DNA of 5,938 nt, taken from Chloroflexota bacterium (GTDB taxonomy: Bacteria; Chloroflexota; UBA6077; CF-72). The stretch spans positions 1 to 5,938 of the forward strand of contig JAFAPL010000656.1 of assembly GCA_019247135.1 (NCBI GenBank), written 5' to 3'. Below, piece by piece: positions 5,040-5,938 of this stretch. Every line of letters starts with the position of its first letter. Positions within the stretch are counted from its first letter, which is position 1. The translations under genes were made by a program, and so were the position numbers. A model generated the notes under the pieces. The model searched no databases. It was not told the DNA's origin and was given only the letters and a program-made list of their open reading frames with translations.

Positions 5040-5938
5040 CGCTGAACGCGGTCGTTATCGGCGTCGACGACGATCATGCCGCCGTCTGGTTCGATGATGA
5101 TCCCTTCGGGCCGCCGAAACTGTCCAGGCTCGCCACCGCGCCCGCCCCACTCGGCGAGCGGAAAGCCCGTCGGCGACAGTTTTTGAATCCGATGGTTGAA
5201 GCTGTCGGCGACATAGATGTTGCCGTGCGCGTCCAGAACAACTGAACGCGGGTTGTTGAACTGGCCCACGCTGGCGCCGAAGCCGCCCCACACGGCGAGC
5301 GGCTCGCCAGTCGGAGTCGGCGTCGCAGTCGGAGTTGGAGTTGGAGCTGGGGTCGGAGAAAACTTCTGGACGCGGTTGTTCCAGTGGTCCGCGACGTATA
5401 TCGCACCCTCGGCATCGACCGCGATGCCGTATGGCTGACGGAACTCGCCGGGTCGATCGCCGGTGTGACCCCATACGCTGATGACCTGGGCCGTGGCCGA
5501 CAGCTTCTGAACACGGTCATTGCCCGTGTCGGCGACGTAGACGTTGTCCTCGCGATCCACCGCCAGTCCACGTGGTCCGTTGAACTCGCCTGGCCCCTGC
5601 CCGGGCGAGCCCCAGACCTGGAGCGGGACGCCGGAGGCAGATAGCTCCTGAATGCGGCTGTTGCCGGTGTCGGCCACGTACAGATTGCCCAGGCCGTCTA
5701 CCGCGATTGCGGTTGGACGCCCAAACTGGCCGGGGCCGGAGCCGGGCATGCCGAAGGTTCGGAGCTGCTTGCCGTCGGGATCGAGTTTCGCGATGCGATC
5801 GCTTGCGGCGTCCACGACGTACAGGTTGCCGTCGCGGTCCTCGGCGGCGCCGACGGGACTCAGGAAGTCGGGTGTGTCGAGGACGCGCCACTGGCCGGTC
5901 GCAGTGTGCGCGGCTTCGGGGTGCGGCGCCACGATGGC
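5027..5938 (-). CDS. NHL-repeat six-bladed beta-propeller protein with Pro-Thr insert (5' end probably outside window)
   Basis: Six NHL units are visible, each with a P-xG[IL]AVD-xxGNLYVADxxNxRIQKL pattern: about residues 26-54, 73-100, 119-145, 167-193, 228-254 and 275-301, counting from GTG at 5932. Spacers read GxGPGQF. Six repeats would close one propeller. NHL propellers typically bind protein, nucleic acid or carbohydrate ligands, or act as extracellular lyases; nothing here shows catalysis. Between blades four and five, 14 extra residues of alternating Pro and Thr (195-208) interrupt the strand. The GTG at 5932 is the first possible start in view, but the frame stays open to the right edge and no signal peptide is visible, so the true N-terminus, perhaps with an export signal or membrane anchor, is probably outside. 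It ends with TAA at 5027-5029, convergent with the small gene. Function unknown beyond the fold. Confidence 0.92.
   Translation of the reverse strand, partial: AIVAPHPEAAHTATGQWRVLDTPDFLSPVGAAEDRDGNLYVVDAASDRIAKLDPDGKQLRTFGMPGSGPGQFGRPTAIAVDGLGNLYVADTGNSRIQELSASGVPLQVWGSPGQGPGEFNGPRGLAVDREDNVYVADTGNDRVQKLSATAQVISVWGHTGDRPGEFRQPYGIAVDAEGAIYVADHWNNRVQKFSPTPAPTPTPTATPTPTGEPLAVWGGFGASVGQFNNPRSVVLDAHGNIYVADSFNHRIQKLSPTGFPLAEWGGRGGEPGQFRRPEGIIIEPDGGMIVVDADNDRVQRYTP
5309..5356 (-). repeat. Low-complexity Pro-Thr codon repeat within the NHL gene
   Basis: Alternating CCN-ACN codons encode PTPAPTPTPTATPTPT. On the plus strand this appears as iterated GGAGTT/GGAGTC-like hexamers. Such linkers usually join domains; here it lies inside the propeller. 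Slippage during replication is the likely origin, since the units are near-identical hexanucleotides. Confidence 0.85.

Noticed and set aside
2740..5802. Octamer GCGATCGC (HIP1-like) at 2740-2747, 4654-4661 and 5795-5802
   Set aside because: Three copies in about 6 kb is suggestive of cyanobacterial HIP1, but other gene content and style do not point to cyanobacteria, and all three lie in coding sequence of GC-rich DNA.

Overview
The window is a GC-rich bacterial segment. The type of organism is inferred from style only: a Pro-Thr rich linker inside an NHL-repeat protein, an ECF sigma factor and a compact purine-degradation operon together suggest a Chloroflexota or Thermomicrobia-like lineage. 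No marker gene fixes the taxonomy.

Positions 3202 down to 1 (minus strand) hold a tightly packed purine/ureide catabolism operon. In order of transcription it encodes: a class V aminotransferase-fold protein of the ureidoglycine-glyoxylate aminotransferase type that is shortened and lacks the PLP lysine; allantoinase; 5-hydroxyisourate hydrolase; and the first ~226 residues of a TrzA/MtaD/guanine-deaminase-like amidohydrolase that runs off the left edge. Every junction overlaps (GTGA, ATGA, then 29 nt), so the four are almost certainly co-translated. HIU hydrolase and allantoinase sit at early and middle steps of urate to ureidoglycolate. The amidohydrolase probably deaminates a purine or related ring. 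Urate oxidase, OHCU decarboxylase and the ureidoglycine steps are not in view.

Positions 3203-3366 form a short divergent intergenic region with two small dyads, the only place for promoters of both operons.

Positions 3367-5039 (plus strand) hold a three-gene set with almost no spacing: an unrecognised protein built from about 14 regularly spaced ~21-residue rungs (probable beta-solenoid, with an obvious 83-residue internal duplication); an ECF sigma factor; and a 67-residue soluble protein occupying the slot where an anti-sigma factor is usually found. This set is the most novel part of the window.

Positions 5027-5938 (minus strand) hold a convergent NHL-repeat six-bladed propeller, probably 5'-incomplete at the right edge. 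A low-complexity Pro-Thr insertion of 14 residues splits one blade junction. Its 3' end overlaps the small gene by 13 bp.
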